A DNA stretch of 64,000 nucleotides from the NCBI GenBank assembly GCA_001643675.2, contig LSRY02000002.1:1261001-1325000 (forward strand), written 5' to 3'. The stretch comes from Monocercomonoides exilis (taxonomy: Eukaryota > Preaxostyla > Oxymonadida > Polymastigidae). This document shows, in pieces, positions 45,201 through 58,800 of the stretch. The translations under genes and the position numbers were made by a program. The stretch's first letter is position 1. Each line of letters starts with the position of its first letter. Below the pieces are notes generated by a model that had not been told where the DNA came from, made no database searches, and saw only the letters and a list, made by a program, of their open reading frames with translations.

Positions 45201-48200
45201 AAGTTGACGTTTCGTGATTGTCATTCATTCCGTTTGAAGTTAAAAGAGGAGAAAAATCATCTGAATAATTGTGGTAATTGTTGAGTATCGTTAACACAGA
45301 TAACAAAAGGCATTCCAATGCAGAAAGTATGTTGTATTCGTTGATGAGCAGCATTTTATTTTCACAGTTGTTTTTTGTAATGTAAGTGATGCATCTCAGA
45401 CATTCAGCTGCTGTTGAGACGGCTGCATCATCCTCAAATGTGGTTAGCAATTCTGATAGAGTGGGATTGGAAGGAGACAAAGTGGCTAACTCCGGATAAG
45501 ATAAAGATGATCCAAAAGGAGAAGAATCAGGGCTGGAAGAAAGAGAAGCATACTGCTGGTGAGAAGACAAAGGAGAAGAAGAGGAAGAAGACGAGGAAGA
45601 CCCAAGACGAGACGCAAATAACGGAGATGCTGCTGGAGATAGCAGTGGAGCCAGATTGCCATGGAATGCTGCATTGCATCTATTCTTGATGTTCGCTCCC
45701 ATCAGAGACAAAGCAAACGCAGGTTGCTGTTTGGTCAGCTGGCAAACTGAACGAGCAAACAGAACCATCACAGACTCCAACACGTTTGGTGTAGGTAACA
45801 CTAAACTGGCATTATTGTTTTGCTGATTGTTAGGTTTTTCATTTAATGCTATAGAAATGCTGTTTGGCATCGCTATTTGAGGTTTTAGTCCAAATTTCTC
45901 GTTAACAATATCTAAAGCCAGTTTCAAGGGGTCTTGTTTGTTTGGCTCAGATGGCGATGAAGCAGAAGACAAATTACAAACGAAATTTGAGCTTATCAAA
46001 GAAGATGGTGAATTTGGACGAGACGAAGCAGCTAAGCTTGAAGGATGCGAAGTTAATGCAGCAGTTGGGATGCCTGTTATTGTCATCGATGGCAAATTGG
46101 CGACAAATGGTGCAGAAATTGATTGATTTTCAACGGTTCGTGAGGCAGAACGAGTAGACGCTGATGCGGTGTTTATCATTGCAGAAATCGTAGAAAGTGC
46201 AGTTGAAGGCTTCTTCAGCAAAACAGCGAAATTTGGTTGTGGTTGAGCCGCTTTTGGTTGTTGGGGCTGTGGGGAATGTGAAACAACCCTTGTTTTTCCA
46301 ATCACACGAATTCTATCCCTAACATTAGGGTTATATTTAGCAAAAAATGCGATAGCTGAGACAGCATCTGTGCACGTTGGAAAAGGAAATAGAAGAGAAT
46401 CAGCGAGAATCATCAGGATATTGTCACTCACAACTCGTTCGGCATCAAATCCCATTTCAGCGATAAATGAGAAAAAGGACACCAAATCTGATATAAAATG
46501 TGGGTTGAACATTAAATGATGGCTGGATGAAGAAGTATTCGAGGTGGAAGAATAAGGAGTCAAGGATGGCGAATACTTTTTGATATTTGAAGAATTCATA
46601 GAAGACATATTGCGTGGATATGTCGCTGCTGTAGAAACAGACAATTGTTCGCTCAGTTTTGAGTGTGCAAGCTCTGATGTCTTTCCTGAGAACAGCATCG
46701 GAGAAATATTAAGTTTCCCTTTGAGACACTGGATTTCTTCGTATTCGTCTTCCAGCTCCTTCTCATCCCACCATTCAATAGGCGATAGATATTTCTTCAG
46801 TTTCAGGCATTCAGCTGCCTCGAGATAGTACATCTCATCTCTCAGTACCTCAATCAATTGCTGTCTGCATTCGTCCACATCAAACGGAACAGAAGGAATC
46901 GAAAGGAAGTTTGTTGCATCGAAGTCCTTCAAAGAAAGCTGCAAAACTTCGCGGCTGGTAATTCTGGATCTTCTTTGTGGACTCTGTTGCGCCTGCTTGC
47001 GCTGCTCTGCAATTCTCATCTGTTGATTACTGGTCAAGTTTGGGTCATCCTTCCATTGTTCGATCTGATCAAGTGTCATTCTGTCAAAATTCTGCCCTGT
47101 CAATCGTTTCAATTGTGTTGTCAGAGCTGATTTCAACCGCAATCGTTGGATCCTTCTTATTTCTCTGATCATCTCGTGCTTTTCCAGCCAAAGTGTGTTG
47201 ATTCTTATGATCTCTCTCTGCAGCGTCTCACGCATTGCCTCATACACAGCACCCTGGCACAAAACACCCATTGCTTCCGAACTTCGACTAAATGTCCATC
47301 CAAATAAATTGACTCGAGAAGATAGAGGCGACGATGCAAAGGAATTGAAAGGAGATGCAGGTGGGTCGTGCATTTGAGCGAGAAACAGAGAAAAGAAATG
47401 AGCAGCTGCATGTTGAAGAGGAGGGTGGTGCGAGTAAAGCAGAATGGCCATGTGAAGAGGCACGCCAGACCGGACAATTCGAGTGCAGTGTTTGCTTCCT
47501 CCAGCAACAGATCGAATGATAAAGGCAGCAGCAACTGATTGGACGTGGATGTTGTTGATGCTCAGAAGCTGTGCGTAGAAGTTGAAGTCAACAGAACGCG
47601 AGGATTCCAAGCTGTTCACATACAACTCCAGCAAATACGAAACAATGATTTGATCGTCTTTGTTCAAGTGTCTGATTGTTCGTGGCACAAAAAGGTTAGC
47701 AAATGCAGGAGCCCATATTCTTGAGAAGTCGCTGATTGGATGAGTCTTGGCCAAGGTTAACAGGGAAAGAAGCATTGAATGAAGCACCTGAGGTTGTTTG
47801 GAGCTGATAAATGCTTGCATCCACTTTGAGCTGAGTTTGTCAACATCCATGCTCTCATCTTCACCTACAAGGAATGTGTGGAAGATGCCAGCAACTGACT
47901 GTTGGATAAGTGTTGTCATGGTTACATGTTGAGAAGGCTGAATGACAGAGTCCAATGCTTGCTGATTAGAAAATGGATCGCTCATTGAAACGTTATTGGC
48001 AGATGTTAGCGCACCACCAGAATGGAAATGCAGTACACTTCCAAATGAGTTGGAATATGAGGGATATAAAGTCGAAGCGTAATGCAAAGAAGAGATTGCA
48101 GATAAATTTTGTGGACTGAAACATTCATTTCCAGCATTATTTCCAATGTTATAGTTAACAAATGAATTCAGCCCAGATAAGGAATGAGCAGATGGAAACA

Positions 48201-49840
48201 CCTCAACGCCAAATTGTTTCATTTCACTCCAAAACCATTCTTCATCACATATTGGGCATATTTCATCGTCTTCAGAACTTCTTCGTTGATATCTTCTTTG
48301 AATATATTCGTTTCCCTCCTCCTCATTCAATGAACTTCCATTTTCATCTTCGTTAGCACCGTTTCTTGTTGTTGTTAGTAAGATCTCTCTGATCTTTCCT
48401 TTTCCTCTGATTTGTATTGGTGCCTCTCTTTCTTCTTTATAACTAGCAAACAGAGCAACCAACGGAATTGAATATCTCAACTGTGTTGCGAAATGCCTTC
48501 TCGCTTCTTCTGAAGGGCGAAGAATTTCAATCACACGCTGCAATGCAAGAAAGAGGAGAGGAGAAGGAATGCGGCAGGAAAAGATGGAGGAAGATGTGGA
48601 GACATATGAAGGAGGCAAAGCATCGATTGGTGCAAAGGGCTCTTGTTTGGTGTATTGCAAGCTATCAGAATCTGAATCGCTGTCAGACAAATCCAATTTG
48701 TTGTTAAGTTTGTTTTGTTTGGTGTCATCTTTGTGCTCTTCATCGTCTGTGTTGTTTTCATCCACATAGTCTTCTTCTCCTTTCTTTTGTATTGCTGGGA
48801 ATATTATTTCTTCACACAAATATTCAAGTTGCTGCAAAGGTGGCATATCAAACAGCATCAAGCGCAAATGAAGAAGACAGAACTCATATGAAATTGATGT
48901 TGAAGGATGGAAGAAGAGCAGAGTGAGAGGCTCAGGAGCAAACAGAGAAGACGCAGAAGAAGCAGCTGATTTCTGATTTTTCGAAGCATCTGTTGATTGA
49001 GGAGTGGGAAATAGAGGAATGCCAGATGAATGAGGCTGCTTCTTGGTGTAAGGCGATGCCATTGGAGTTGCATCGTAAAATGAGAATGGAGAAGCAAATG
49101 GTTTGTGTTTCTTGTCAGAAAAAAAAGCAGAATCTTCTTTGCCAAAAGGAAGGAATGAATACGGAACTCTTCCTCTCATTCCTTGCCCTTCAGCCAAAAA
49201 TCGTTTTTTCATTTTCTCTTCTGCGTGTTTTCGCTTCATCGCAAACGTTATCCACATCTGTTCTTTCATCAGTTGTGTCTGTGTAAGAAGCCGCAGAAAC
49301 GGCAAAGCAGCAGACAAACGAAGCGAACGATCGATCGATTGTCCAAACGGAAATGTTGGCGGATTGTCGACTGAATCAAACGGCAGCGAGTAAAAAGGGG
49401 TTGGGCTTGACGAAGAGGGGAAAAGTGTTATCTTCTGCCGCACAAACTCTTCTCGATCGCGCACTGCCTGCACCTCCTCATACACCTGCTGTTGGAGTAT
49501 CAGCATTCTCCTCTGCAATTCAACTGGCAAGTGGTGAGATCGCGACTCGCGAATAAGATCGTCCAATTCTCGTTGGGCAATCGTGTTTCGCTGGGCTGCT
49601 GCTGATATGACGTCAAATCTTTTCTTCTTTTTGGATTTTTCTTTGTCCTTTTTAAGCTTATCTGACTTCTGGAGCGATTTGTCAGAAGAAAAAGAAGAGG
49701 AACAACAACCGCGCGGAAGTGGGAAAAACGTGAGAATCAAGTTGCACAAGCACGCAGCACGGTACATTAAAGACGTGTGAATAAAAGGGGGATGGAAATG
49801 AATGGAATATGCTGTCTTTTTTGATGCAGTTTGAGCTCCA

Positions 49841-49871
<31 letters not shown>

Positions 49872-52800
49872 CCGGAGAGTTCACAGCTGGCTTTCTGTAT
49901 GGCGGAGTGGTTGGTCGAACTCTTTCTGGAAACACAATTTGAGATTCAGTTTTATCCTGTTTCTTTCTGGAAGCCACATTTTCTGATGCCGCTGCAATAT
50001 TTTGGCACTTTGAGCTTAAACGAGGAGATTCTGCCTGTTCTTTCTCTGTCTGTGAAGCATTTCCCATTTCCATTGAATCTTCTCTCTTTTGTGTATCCCT
50101 TGGCAATCTGACAGACGAAACAGAATCAGATCTCGACTGACTTCGACTGGAAGAGTATGTTCTTGGCTGAGGAGAGGTAAAAGCTGTTGAGCGCTGCGAA
50201 TGCATAGGAGATGTAGCAGCTGAAGAAGATGAAGTCGAATAAGAAGAACGAAGATAGTCGCTAAATGGCTGGGGGTAACAAGGTGTTGGAATAGGAGCAA
50301 AGAATTGTTGCAACAAAAGATTGGGAGAAGTTGAAAAAGTTGAAAAAGAGGAAGATGCAGAAGATGATTGAGAAGAATAGTTTGAACCAAGCAAAGGAAT
50401 GTCGAGATGAAAAGCAAAGCCAAACAGACAAAGAAACACTCCACTCCAATAAAGCTCAGATCCATAGTGCATTTCAGTCTCCTCAGAAAACAGCGAGAAA
50501 TAAGATGAATTAAGTGCAGGAAATCTGCCATCAATTGATTTTGAAGCAGCAAAAGGAGAAGACGGAGATGACAACGACGAAGACGACGACAAAGGAGTTT
50601 TAAACGTTTGCTGCTTCGGAGAAAAGAAAGAAGCCTCGGAAAAATTGGACGAGCCAGCAGAATGCGAAGGATGCTCAGCAGAAACAGATACAGACGATTT
50701 GGACGAGATCGATTTGAACGAGTCTGTTGAAAGGTGCTTCTCCTGCTGCACAACAAAAATCGCCTGCCGCATCGCAAACGGAGGCCGCAGGACATTCAAC
50801 ATCCAGAACTGGTTCCTTGCCTTTGCTGCAATGCAGCTTGTGGCATTTTTCCTGTCTTCTTCTTCTTTTAGTACTGGATCACGAATCACTGCTTTCTGAT
50901 CAGCTCGCATCTTCTTCAGCTGCTCCAGCCCCATTTTGAGCACTTGCTTGTCTCTAAGCAGTCTCACCTTCTCTCTTTCAATCAGCTCATCTGGATGGAA
51001 CACAACTGAATCCACAACAGCAAGCATCTCTTGCTCACTACGGTCACCTCGCCCTCCAAGCACACAACTCCTCCTCCTCACTTCTTCTCGCTCTTCCTCT
51101 TCGATTCCATCCAACTCTGCTGCTAGTAATTCCCTCAGTCGATAAGTTTCTTCACTTTCTTCATCTTCTGCTTGCTCAAAATCAATCATCTTCGTTTTCG
51201 CTGATTCCGAAGCTCCAACTTTGCCTTTGGTTTTTTCATTGTTTGTTGCTCTTTCACTTCCTTTTTCATTCTCCTTTGATTTTTCTTTGTATTTTTCTTT
51301 ATCTTTATCTTGTTGCTTGGAATTCTGCATCGTCTTCTGTTCAATTAATTCTTCTTTCTCTTCATCAACCGTTGTTAAAACAGTCAAATGCATCGAAAGC
51401 TGCCTCTTTTTCATCTCTTTTTGTTTGCTTCTCTCTTCAACATTCAGCAAAAGCGCTTCTGCCAGAAAATCCATCAAATACTGGATGATGTAAGAAGACG
51501 AAAAACTCGAATTTTGCTTTGCATTTTTGGATTGCTTCATTTTTGATGTTTGTAATGATTGTGCTGAAGTTGACTGCAAAGCAGACGGAAAATGGAGTGA
51601 ATCGGATAAATCGCTCTGATTCTGCCGAAAAGCCTGCATAAACCTCTGCACATGCGGAGACAAGACAGAAATCAGCTTCCCAAAGAGCAAACAATCACAA
51701 TCATCTGCGATGTTCAAAAGACGGATCACAGAAAGAATCATTGATGAGGAATATGAGTGATTGCTGGCTGTGTTATTGACTGGGGACAAAGCAGGTGTGG
51801 TGGAAGAAGGTGAAAGCGACGGGGCGGGAGTCTGTGAAGCAGCAGGGGATTGACGATTTGAAGCACTGCCTGTGAATGTGGGGGATGAGATGTTGGCAGT
51901 TGAGGATGCGACAGAAAGAGGAGATGAAGATGAGATTGAATTAGAAAAAGAAGAAGATGATGATGACAACAATGGTGACTGCGATGGGGATGGCGATGTT
52001 GATGAAGAGACAGAAGAGAGTGATGCTGACAATGAAATAGAACCATGTGCAGTGGAAATGGCTGGAAGATTCATTGACTTCTGAACAGGCACAGGCAGAG
52101 CAGGAAGAGGAGAAGCATCAGTTTTCCTGTCTTCTGACTCAGATGACGACAGAATGTCAAACAGAGGAGAAAACGAACAGTCAGATTCTGATTCTTCAGC
52201 AAGCTTTTGAGCGTTCTTTCTGAGAGAAGAAAAAGAAGACGGACGAGTTTCACTTTGGTTGGGAACAGTTTGTTTGGAAGAGGAATGCTTCAAAGTAGTT
52301 GTGGATGAAGAATGTTTCGAGCTGCTTTTTAGAGACGAAAAAACTTCCAAAGACGAAGGCTCGGAACGAGACTGCGGAATAGATGTTTGAGAAGAAGAGG
52401 AAGAGGAAGAAGATGAAGAAGAATGCTTCAGTGGAGAAGAAGCAGAAATAGGCTCATGCGATGCTGTTGAACGAAGTGTGTTGTGTGACTGGAACAATGG
52501 AGAAGTCAAAAGTATTGGCGCAATTGAATTCAAGTGCTTGCGGCTGCTGTAAAACGGCTTCGTTTTCTCTCTCAAGTCAGACAACTTCGGAGAAATCACA
52601 GCTTTCATTTTCGGTTTTTCCTGTTGAGAAGGCTGTGAATTAGCAAATGAGCCTGTTTTGGTCTCTTTCACATCGCTGTTCTTGATCGATTCTTCAATCA
52701 GCTTCATCGCCTTCATCCGCTGTGCATTGATCTTCTGCTTTGCTTCATTGCTCCTCCTTCTCCTCTCGTTCATCCCTGTGTCAATAGAAACCAGCAATTC

Positions 52801-55800
52801 TCTGTCTTTTTGTGTTGCATGCTTTCCACATTCAGACAGAAGATGCATCACAACAAGTCTTTGTGCAATGCCAGCCAACTCTTTCTTCTTTTCTTTCTCT
52901 TTCTCTCTTTCCATCGCTCGTCTGTGCAGCCTTGCTCTTCTTTCTTCGTTTCGCAGGTGTTCTTCTTGTGCTTGTTGAATTGTAATCTCTTTCTTTTTGT
53001 GAATGTTGATTGACTTGAAGTCGCTTGATGAGTCTTCTTTTTCTTTTTCTTTTTCTTTTTCTCTCTCGTTTTCTTTCTCCTTCTCCTCCTTCGCTTTCGC
53101 TTTCGCTTTAACTTCCTCTTCTTCTTTCTCCTCTTTCTCCTCTTCTTTACTCTTCACCTGTGCTTTCTTCTGCTTAGCCATTTCTTTCTGTTCTTTTCTC
53201 ATTCTCTTTCTTGAATGAATCGCAGCATAAGCCATTGGCGAAAGATGCAAAGGAGTAGCTAAAGACGTAAGTTCTATCAAAAATGGAGTTAGCCCCGGAA
53301 TTGAAGAAATATCAAAGGATGTGCTGATGAAGGAGTGCATCATGGATATCAGTGTGGTTCTGAGGATTTCTTTGTCATTGGGTACGACAAGACAAGGAGC
53401 GAAGGAAAGGGAAGACGATAAAAAACGAAGAGGGGAAGTGAAAGAAGGCAGAGAACGAGAAGAGTATGAGGTGGTTCTGGATAAAGAGTATGGGTGAACA
53501 TTTGGTGGATTAATTGAAAAATCGGAAATGTTACGAATTTGAGAGGAATTAAAGGTAGAAGAAGATTGCTCAGAAAATGTTGTGGATGTGGCAAAGGGAA
53601 GCAGAGAATTATAAGAAATTTGGTGATGTTCTTTGTGTTCTCTTCTATCTAATGCGCTTGAATTAGCAAAATTATGAGACGAATTATAGAAAATCATTGA
53701 TTGTTCAGCTTGGTTACTTGTTGCTTTTTGTTTATTTCTCTCTGATTCATTCTGTGAACGTCTTTGAGCATTCGTTGCGAGTGAAGTATCTTCAGTGCGT
53801 TGCAACAGCAAGAACTGATTCGCATCAGAATTATCCATTGCCCTATTTGATGACGCATTGAAAATCTCGCTTGGAGCTGATTCTCTTTCTCTGTCTTTTT
53901 CTCTTTCTCTTTCTTTTCCTTTTCCTTTTTCACTTTCTCTGTTGTAATGAAACAAAGAGACAGATGAATCTGTTGGTCCACTCAGTGCTGCTGGAAACGG
54001 TCGCAACGTAAATCCAGTATTGTTTGTTTGATATTCCCCTGCTCCATTCAATGAACCTTGCCTCATTGTATTCTTCTGATAAGCAGAAGCATAAGGAGGA
54101 TTGGAAGAAGAAGAAGAGGCAGAAGCATAAGCAGAAGAAACCTCTCCTCCGTTCTGAAACAAAATCTGTTCTCCTCTTTGTTGTACCGTCGAAAGCAGCA
54201 CATTCGGAAAAGGCGGTGGTGGATTGTCAAAAATTGACGGTGGGTGAGCGGTCGACGCAGAGTTCAGCTGCTTCCGCTGCATTGCCACGAGCAGCTCAGT
54301 TGCTGAGTGAGGCAGAGAGGACGAGAGAGAAGAGCTAGCCAGGCTGGACGAGGAAGTTGAGGTGGAGCGGGTGGTAGAGGAAGACAAAGTGGTGGGCGTG
54401 GAGCCAGCGGATGTGTGAGAGAGAATGGAAGGCGTGTGGAAATTGTCGTTGGAGTTCTGACTTGTTTCTGAGATGGACTTCGGCGGCTTGGAGAGGAAAG
54501 GCACTTTGCGGATGGGTTTTTCACTGGGGTAAGGAGGCGACAAAACAGCAGAGTCAGAAAGGGGGGAAGGAGAAGATGCACCGACTGTTTCATTTGACAG
54601 TGGGATATTTGAAGGCGTGGTGGTGGTGTTGTTGTTGTGCTGCTTTCTGAAAGAAGAATTCTGATGAGCAGCTTCTCTTTCATTCTCTGATGCCCGTTTC
54701 TTTGTGTCAATCACCTGTTTATCTGCTACTGAATTGCGACTATCTGAGCTTTGTTCGCTTGAGCTGTCTTGTTTCACCTGCAGCAGTTCCATCAAATCCG
54801 ATGCATTTTCACTGCTCGACCCTTCTTTGCTTGAGAGCTGTGCTGGCTGGAGTGCAGACGGGGAGTGGTGCTGAGAGGGAGAGGAAGAAGAAGAGGAAGA
54901 CGAAGAAAGAGAAGAGCCAACGCGCAGCAAGGGGGCACAATATGGCAAGGAAGGCCTGGTGGGTGTGTTGACTGAGCTTGGTGCGTCTTCAGAGAGCACA
55001 AAGGAAGACGTCGAGGTTGTTTCGTCAGTCACATTTGGGGAAGGTGTGAGGCTCAAAGAAGCAGAGCGAGAAGAGGCGGAGGAGGAGGCAGAGGCAGCAG
55101 AAGAGGAAGAAGGGGAAGGAGCAAGCACTTGAGGGAAAACAGTATGAGAAGGGTGTGTGGGTGGTTGGGCGGGGATGGCAGAAACAAGAGCGGAGAGAGA
55201 AGAAGGCGAAAGAGGCAGAGAAGCAACAGAAGACGGGGAAGAGGTGTCTTTCTTGTCCTGCGGAGGCGAAGAGAGTGTTGTGAGGGAGTTTGACGAGTCG
55301 TTCTGTTGTGAATGGAACTGGAAGCAGTTGTCAGAGGTTGATCCGTCGGGAGGGGATGGGAGCATATAGAGATATTGCTGGCTGGTTTTGGAGTCAGAGC
55401 GGGATTTCTTTGCGGTGCGCTGTCGAATAATTGACAGTGTTTTGTTGATCTTTTCACGATTGGACTGCAAATCTCTGTTTGCTTGCTTGATTTTCCTTTC
55501 TTCTGAGAGAATTCGTTTGAAATTGTTCAACAGCTTTGAAGCAGTTTGCTTCAAGTTCTTTATTCTTTTCATCCTCTCCTTCGTGTTTTTCTCTCTTTCC
55601 TTCATTTCTCTGTCTCTTCTCTTCATCACCTGCTGTTTTCTCCTGTGCTCTTCAGCGCCTTCAATAGAAATTTGCCTCAATTTTTCCTTCTTTCTCGTGC
55701 GGCTGAAAAGATCTGCCAACATCCCTTTCATCAGCTCATCGCATTCAGTTGAGTCAACATCGAAGACAGTCGAATCATCTTCGTCTTCTTCTTCGCCTTC

Positions 55801-58800
55801 TTCTTCGTCTTCACACAGATTGCCCTTCTCATCCACATCGTTACAGCACACTTTCTTCATCTTTGCAGTTAAAATGGACGTTTCGCTGTTACTGTCGCTG
55901 TAGCTGTCACTTTCGTGCTCTCTTTTGCTTTCTTTGTGTGAATGATTGCGTTTTCTTCTTTTTGATTGGATACGATCTTCATCATTAACGTAATCAACTT
56001 CCTCCTCCTCCTCTTCTTCCTCTTCCTCTTTCTCTTCCTCATCGTTGTTATTGTCATCATATTCCTCCTCCAAGTGCTTCTTCAGCATTCCTTCAATCAT
56101 TTCTTCTCGATTTGCTTTCTCTTTGCATCTTTCACTGATTATCTTCAGTTCTTCTTCTCCATCATCAAAAATTCCCTTCCTCGTTGTGTGTTTTCTTCCT
56201 TTCTTTTTCTCTATCCCGCCAACCACTCCCATCACTTGCAATGGAACAAACAAAGGTCTGATCGCGGATACAAACAAAGAAATTGCATGGGAAACTGATC
56301 TATTCGCTTCTGATTCTAATTCCATTTCTTCTTTATCTTCCTCTTTATCTTCCTTCTGTTTCCTTTCGTGTTTATCTCCTTCAAAACTGCCAAAATTTAC
56401 TTGTTTTTTACTGAAATTTATTGGAGCCACCTCAAATTTCGCATCAGAACTGCTTGAAACTGCTGCTTTTCTGAACTGTTCATTCACAGAAAACCTTTCT
56501 CCATACGTCTTTTTCAATGGCAACATTCCATTTTCTCCGCATCGCTCACGAACAATACGGGTGAGGATCAATGAAAGCAGCGGGTGGAGAACAGGAGGAG
56601 CAGTTAAAAGAGGAAGGGAAGGCGTTGGAAGAGGAGAAGACGAGGCAAGCTCAGGAGTTGATTGTGGGGATAATCTATCAGAAGAACAAGGAGAAATGAA
56701 ATCTGGTGAAGTTTGATTGGGTTGGAAGGAAAGGCTGTTGGAGAAGGGAAGTTTTTCGTGTGGATTGAAAGTGAATGGCTGGTTGTCGGGAATGGCATAA
56801 GAGGGAGAAGAGACAAGAAGTTCAGAATTTGCAAGCTCGTTTGCTGAGGCAGAAAAAGAGGAGGACGATGAAGAAGAGGAAGAAGAGGAAGAGGAAGAAG
56901 AGGAAGATGATGCAGCAGGCAGCATATCAAACGACAAGTCATGTGATTCTCTTCCATTTTCACTGCTTTTGTGTTTCTGATTCTGTTTAGCTCTTCTTCT
57001 TTTTGGTGTGTTTTTGTCGTAAATTGTGTCTGGCTGAATGGCAGAAGAAGGCGAAGCATACGGAATCATCTCTTTAAATGCCTTCACTCTCTTTGAAGTG
57101 CGTCTCTTCTGCTTTGACGGATACTGTGGTTGTTTTGATGAGGAACGGGAAGAAGAAGAAGAGGAGGAAGAGGAATAAGAAGAAGAGGAAGAAGAAGGAT
57201 GAGGAGATTTGCTTGTGGAATGTGTTGTTTGGATGTTGATGGGTGTGATTGGTGCGATGTGTGCTGCAGATGACGATTGGATGGCCGAAAGAGTTCGAAT
57301 GAAGGAAGGAGGTGTGGTGGAGTAGAGAGAAGAAGAAAGAGAAGGGCTCATACGCGCAGTGATGGGGAGGTCTGAAGAAGAAGAGGAGGAGGAAGAGGAG
57401 GAAGAGGAAGAAGAAGATGATGAGGATGATGATGATGAGGTTAATGTTGTTGAAGAAGATGATGATGATGACGCTGAAGATAAAAGCAAATTTTCATTTC
57501 TTCCATCTTTTGATATCTTCTCCTGTGTTTCTGAAGTCCCAGTTTCGACGAAAATCGTCGAACTTGGCGAAAACGTAGAGGAAGACGGAAAAAGTTCAAT
57601 TGGCATATTTGTTGCTTCATTGGGCACAAATCCATAGATTGATAGAGAGGAGGAGGAAGAAGAAATAGAAGAAGAAGAGGAAGAAGAAGAAGATGATGAT
57701 GATGATGAAGGAGAATAAGAAGGAGATAAGAGATAACTGGAAGAGGAGGATAAAGTGGCTGAGTGCTGTGAAAGAGAAGAGGAATCAGAAGATCTTGTGT
57801 GTGGATGTAGAGGCGATCGATGAAGTGTGGCTGAAGTGAATGAAGATGTTGATATGTGTGTTAGTTGTCTGGATTTGTTGGATGGTGAGCTGAAAGAGCG
57901 TGATGAAGAAGAAGTGATTGAAGAAGATGAGGAAGAGGAGGAAGAAGAAGAGGTGTTTGAAAAAACCAAAGGAGAAGAGGAAGAGGAAGAAGTGTCAATA
58001 GTTGTAATAGAAGAAGAAGAAGAAGAAGAAGAAGCAATATTTCCTGGAGCGTGACGACGCGAGGCAGTTATTCTGCTTTCTTTTGAAGGAATAAGAGAGA
58101 ATTGTGAAGGAGGCGGTGGAGGAAGAGGAGCAGCGCTGGAGACTGAAGAAGAAGAAGCTGAGGGAGGAAAAGGATGAGACGGGGGGATAAGAGAAGGAGG
58201 GGTGTGTGAATGGAATATCAATGACGGATGTGAAGTGTCTGGCTGTGTGGTTGATGAGGGAGAGAGAATGGATGTGGAAGGAGAAGATGAAGAGGAGGAT
58301 GAGGAAGAGGAAGAGGAAGAAGATGATGTGGTTGGAGAAGAAGAGGACAGCGAAGCAGCTGTTGCTGCATTGACAGGCAGCGCAACAGGAGAAGGAGAAA
58401 AGAAGTGAGATGAATGTTCAGAACGATCAGAAGCAGCTGAAATAGCAGAAATAGCTTGAATTGAACCCTGATGAAGTGACTGATGTGTGAGTGGCTGTTC
58501 GTTTTGTATTGTTCTTCCAAAGAGAGACGGCTGAGAATGAGAAATTTCTTCATTTGAATGAGAAATATCGTGTAATGGCACACTGAGCAATGCAGGCTCA
58601 GAAGAAGAAGAAGAGGTGGAGGAGGAAGGAGAAGACAAGGCTGAGGTGTCGGGTGATGAAGTGGAAGAGGAAGTGGATGAGGATGAGGAAGAAGACGACG
58701 ACGATGATGATGATGATGAAGGAGATGAAGAAGAAGATGATGATGATGTGTGTTGCGAAGCAGAAGCGTCCAAACTCTCGTCGTTCAGATTGTTTTTCGC

